From an uncultured Moraxella sp. (GTDB lineage Bacteria; Pseudomonadota; Gammaproteobacteria; Pseudomonadales; Moraxellaceae): a stretch of DNA of 6,840 nucleotides. The stretch spans positions 1 to 6,840 of the forward strand of contig CALTTE010000086.1 of NCBI GenBank assembly GCA_943908405.1, read 5' to 3'. This document shows, piece after piece, positions 5,234-6,840 of this stretch. Numbering within the stretch: the first letter of the stretch is position 1; each line of letters opens with the position of its first letter. The position numbers were made by a program, and so were the translations under genes. Below the pieces are notes generated by a model, which made no database searches, was not told the origin of the DNA, and saw nothing but the letters and a program-made list of their open reading frames with translations.

Positions 5234-5644
5234 ATGGCAATTCAAATTGAAGGGGCGGAAGCGATCAACGCCCAATTACGGCGGATACGAGAAGAGATAA
5301 GCGAGCGTGATGTCGGCAAACCTTTATATAAATCACTGATGAAAGCGGCCAACCCCATTGTTAGGCAAGCCAAAGACAACGCCCCAGTCTTAACGGGTAA
5401 AATCAAAGCCAACATTAAACGTAAAAGAATGACCAAAGGCGAATACGCAAGCTTTCAAGGGGCGGCGGTGGGCGTTGTTGTTAATCCTAAGGCTTATTAT
5501 TATGTGTTCCACGAAGAATATGGGGCAAGGGGGCGAGCACCCACTCCCTTTTTACGCCCAGCTTTAGAGCAAAACGAGGGTGAGGCGGTGGGGGTATTTG
5601 AGCGTGAGATTGTCAAAGACATTAAAAAGATTTGGGGAAACTAA
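5234..5644 (+). CDS. HK97 gp10-like neck/tail-completion protein
   Basis: A 136-residue protein of the HK97 gp10 family, which acts at the head-tail junction or tail completion. Family marks: N-terminal helix with INAQLRRIREEI (11-22), KAANPIVRQAKDNAPVLTGKIKANI (37-61) containing the near-invariant AP.LTG.(L/I) motif, the strand AYYYVFHEEYGA, and APTPFLRPAL near the C-terminus. All are intact and the length is normal. Start: ATG 5234, with an AAGGG-type SD (5223-5227) 6 nt upstream. The last codons and the TAA lie inside an exact 16-bp tandem duplication. Confidence 0.93.
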   Translation: MAIQIEGAEAINAQLRRIREEISERDVGKPLYKSLMKAANPIVRQAKDNAPVLTGKIKANIKRKRMTKGEYASFQGAAVGVVVNPKAYYYVFHEEYGARGRAPTPFLRPALEQNEGEAVGVFEREIVKDIKKIWGN

Positions 5645-5658
5645 GATTTGGGGAAACT
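5627..5658 (+). repeat. Exact 16-bp tandem duplication at a gene junction
   Basis: AAGATTTGGGGAAACT occurs at 5627-5642 and 5643-5658. Each copy is followed by AA, so both give an in-line TAA; the first ends the gp10-like gene, and the second carries the GGGG ribosome binding site for the next gene. Without the extra copy the genes would overlap as TAATG. Confidence 0.92.
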
Positions 5659-5659
5659 A

Positions 5660-5998
5660 ATGCACGCAAGCGAAACCATTTATAGCACCCTAGCACCGTT
5701 ATTTGATGAGCGAGTGTATCCGATTGTCATCAGCGAACACGAAAACATAAAACCGCCTTACGCCATTTATAACATCATCACCAGTAATCCTTTATCCACC
5801 CTAGACGGCTATACAGGACACGACTGGGTAAGGGTGCAGATAGACATTTATCATAGCGATTATGATGAGCTAATAGCACTCACAAAACAGGCGATTATCG
5901 CCCTTGATAACCATACATCAACTTACCTTGGCACAACCTACCACAAAGACGGCGAGCTGTATCGCTCAATCAGTGAGTACCATTTGTGGCAAGATTAA
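5660..5998 (+). CDS. Tail completion / terminator protein, DUF3168 (gp17-like) family
   Basis: A 112-residue protein matching the DUF3168 pattern: N-terminal helix (HASETIYSTLAPLFDERVYP), then PPYAIYNIITSNP, DWVRVQIDIYHSDYDELIALTKQAIIALDN, and a final strand ending ISEYHLWQD. Members such as SPP1 gp17 and relatives of lambda gpU cap the tail tube and join it to the neck. ATG 5660 is chosen because GGGG (5650-5653) precedes it by 6 nt; a TTG at 5648 would lie inside the duplication. Position between the gp10-like protein and the tail tube protein agrees with the function. The stop lies in a 14-bp tandem duplication. Confidence 0.9.
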   Translation: MHASETIYSTLAPLFDERVYPIVISEHENIKPPYAIYNIITSNPLSTLDGYTGHDWVRVQIDIYHSDYDELIALTKQAIIALDNHTSTYLGTTYHKDGELYRSISEYHLWQD

Positions 5999-6012
5999 TG
6001 TGGCAAGATTAA
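5985..6012 (+). repeat. Exact 14-bp tandem duplication across the tail-completion stop
   Basis: TGTGGCAAGATTAA occurs at 5985-5998 and 5999-6012. The first copy encodes the end of the tail-completion protein and its TAA. The junction forms TAATG, so the second copy can be read as a five-codon ORF, MWQD and stop, echoing the LWQD end of the gene. Confidence 0.92.
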
Positions 6013-6014
6013 CC

Positions 6015-6044
6015 GCCCCATTTTATCAATTAAGGGGCTTTTTT
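6015..6044 (+). terminator. Probable intrinsic terminator before the tail tube gene
   Basis: GCCCC (6015-6019) pairs with GGGGC (6034-6038), with possible inner pairing TTA/TAA, followed by six T (6039-6044). It lies just before the AGGAG ribosome binding site (6045-6049) of the tail tube gene. The stem is short, so it may be leaky or act as an mRNA 5'-end stabiliser. Confidence 0.6.
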
Positions 6045-6055
6045 AGGAGAAAAAA

Positions 6056-6481
6056 ATGGCAGTAGCAAATTTGGTGGACAGCTTTTATACCGTTCACGTG
6101 TCAAAATCAGACAGCGATTTTAAAAAAATTGGGCATTTGCAAGAATTTGGCTTGCCCAATGACCAAAAAACGCTGGACGACGTTACCGCAACCGACGACA
6201 CACGCCAAATCCAAGCGGTCGTTGGCTTTAAAGAAAATGGCGAGCTTGAGTTTGAGTATGTCATTGAGCCAAACGATGAAGGGCAAAAGCTTATCCAATC
6301 GGCATTTGATGACGGCAATGAGCTTACCTTTCAGGTGAAATTTGTCAATTTAGCCAGCGAAAATCGCCAGTTTAAAGGCTTGGTGGCTGAGCTGTCGGTA
6401 GACAATAGCGATACCAAGAAAAAATTGCGTAAAAAAGGCAAAATCACCACCACCACCGATATTAGTAAAGAATTAAGTTAA
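6056..6481 (+). CDS. Major tail tube protein
   Basis: A 141-residue protein that should polymerise into the siphophage tail tube. The pattern is that of tail tube proteins: an early strand (SFYTVHVSKSD), KKIGHLQEFGLP (23-34), DDVTATDDTRQ (41-51), then GFKENGELEFEYVIEPND (57-74) and FDDGNELTFQVKF (84-96). The C-terminal part is basic and Thr-rich (KKKLRKKGKITTTT). Size is small but within range for the family. A strong AGGAG (6045-6049) lies 6 nt before the ATG, as expected for an abundant protein. It follows a terminator-like hairpin and precedes the tail chaperone gene, the standard order. Assignment rests on pattern and context rather than one invariant motif. Confidence 0.88.
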   Translation: MAVANLVDSFYTVHVSKSDSDFKKIGHLQEFGLPNDQKTLDDVTATDDTRQIQAVVGFKENGELEFEYVIEPNDEGQKLIQSAFDDGNELTFQVKFVNLASENRQFKGLVAELSVDNSDTKKKLRKKGKITTTTDISKELS

Positions 6482-6491
6482 GGAGCAAGCA

Positions 6492-6815
6492 ATGAGTTTA
6501 AAAACGCAGATTTTAGCCCTAGCAGGCAAAGCCAAAACCAAAGAAGTTAAGGGCTTGGACATCAAAGGCTTGTACGTCAAAGAGTACAGCGCAGGCGACA
6601 GAGAACAAATAGAAAACTTGATTACCCAAAGTCAAAAATCAGGGACAATCCGTGCGACTATCTTTGTTAAATCGGCGTGCGACAAAGACGGCGTAAGGCT
6701 GTTTGATGACAATGATATTGACAAAATCAATGAGCTACCTGTGTCGCTTGTCAATGCCGTATTTGATGAAAGTAACAAATTAAACGGCATTACGGACGAC
6801 CACGAAAAAAACTAA
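6492..6815 (+). CDS. Tail assembly chaperone (G-type product)
   Basis: A 107-residue protein of the siphophage tail assembly chaperone type (functional equivalent of lambda gpG). Typical features seen: VKEYSAGDREQIENLI (29-44), ATIFVKSACDKDGVRLFDDNDIDKINELP (55-83) and FDESNKLNGI (90-99). It should coat the tape measure protein while the tube is built and is not part of the virion. SD AAGGAG (6480-6485) overlaps the stop of the tail tube gene and is 6 nt before the ATG. The gene ends at a slippery A AAA AAC directly before TAA, so a minority of ribosomes should continue in the -1 frame to make the longer GT form; that frame stays open to the window end. Confidence 0.9.
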   Translation: MSLKTQILALAGKAKTKEVKGLDIKGLYVKEYSAGDREQIENLITQSQKSGTIRATIFVKSACDKDGVRLFDDNDIDKINELPVSLVNAVFDESNKLNGITDDHEKN

Positions 6816-6836
6816 TCACCGCCCCAAAAAGGCGGT
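6806..6836 (+). promoter_or_regulatory. Probable programmed -1 ribosomal frameshift signal
   Basis: Heptamer A AAA AAC (6806-6812) lies in the zero frame just before the TAA (6813-6815). Five nt later a stem ACCGCC (6818-6823) / GGCGGT (6831-6836) with loop CCAAAAA begins. Slippage by -1 continues as CTA ATC ACC GCC CCA to the window end without a stop. The hairpin, followed by TTAT at the edge, could instead be a terminator. Confidence 0.72.
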
Positions 6837-6840
6837 TTAT

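Overview
The window is part of a tailed-phage (prophage) structural operon, all on the + strand. It runs from the end of what is probably the portal gene to the tail assembly chaperone. Gene order and protein motifs are those of an HK97-type siphovirus: prohead protease, major capsid protein (MCP), neck genes (gp6-like connector, head closure, HK97 gp10-like, DUF3168-like tail completion), tail tube, and a tail assembly chaperone ending at a probable programmed -1 frameshift site. The host is probably a gammaproteobacterium of the Moraxellaceae (Moraxella-like). I base this only on general sequence texture (moderate GC, many CAA/AAA/GCC/GGC/TTG codons, TAA stops), so the assignment is tentative.

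Layout. 1-57: tail of an upstream gene. 82-726: prohead protease with His, Ser and Glu catalytic candidates. 736-1946: an HK97 gp5-like MCP whose frame is broken near 1681. Putting back one C restores a 403-residue protein that keeps the HK97 cross-linking Lys, Asn and Glu. 1978-2002: strong terminator. 2016-4171: an accessory (moron-like) insertion between capsid and neck genes. It carries an unknown 167-residue protein, a three-helix membrane protein, a one-helix Cys-rich protein, a 40-residue ORF and a compact antitoxin/Doc toxin pair, with its own extended -10 promoters and terminators. 4223-5998: neck and tail-completion genes. 6056-6815: tail tube and chaperone.

How it fits together. 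The protease matures the capsid, the four neck proteins join the portal vertex to the tail, and the tube protein polymerises under control of the chaperone and its expected frameshift extension. The Doc module is a self-contained addiction or defence cassette. The two membrane proteins before it are candidates for lysogenic-conversion or exclusion functions, but nothing in the sequence proves a role.

The main points for a second look are the capsid frame break, the chaperone slippery site, the accessory island, the unusually small antitoxin, and a recurring pattern of short tandem duplications (12-16 bp) lying on or just after stop codons.
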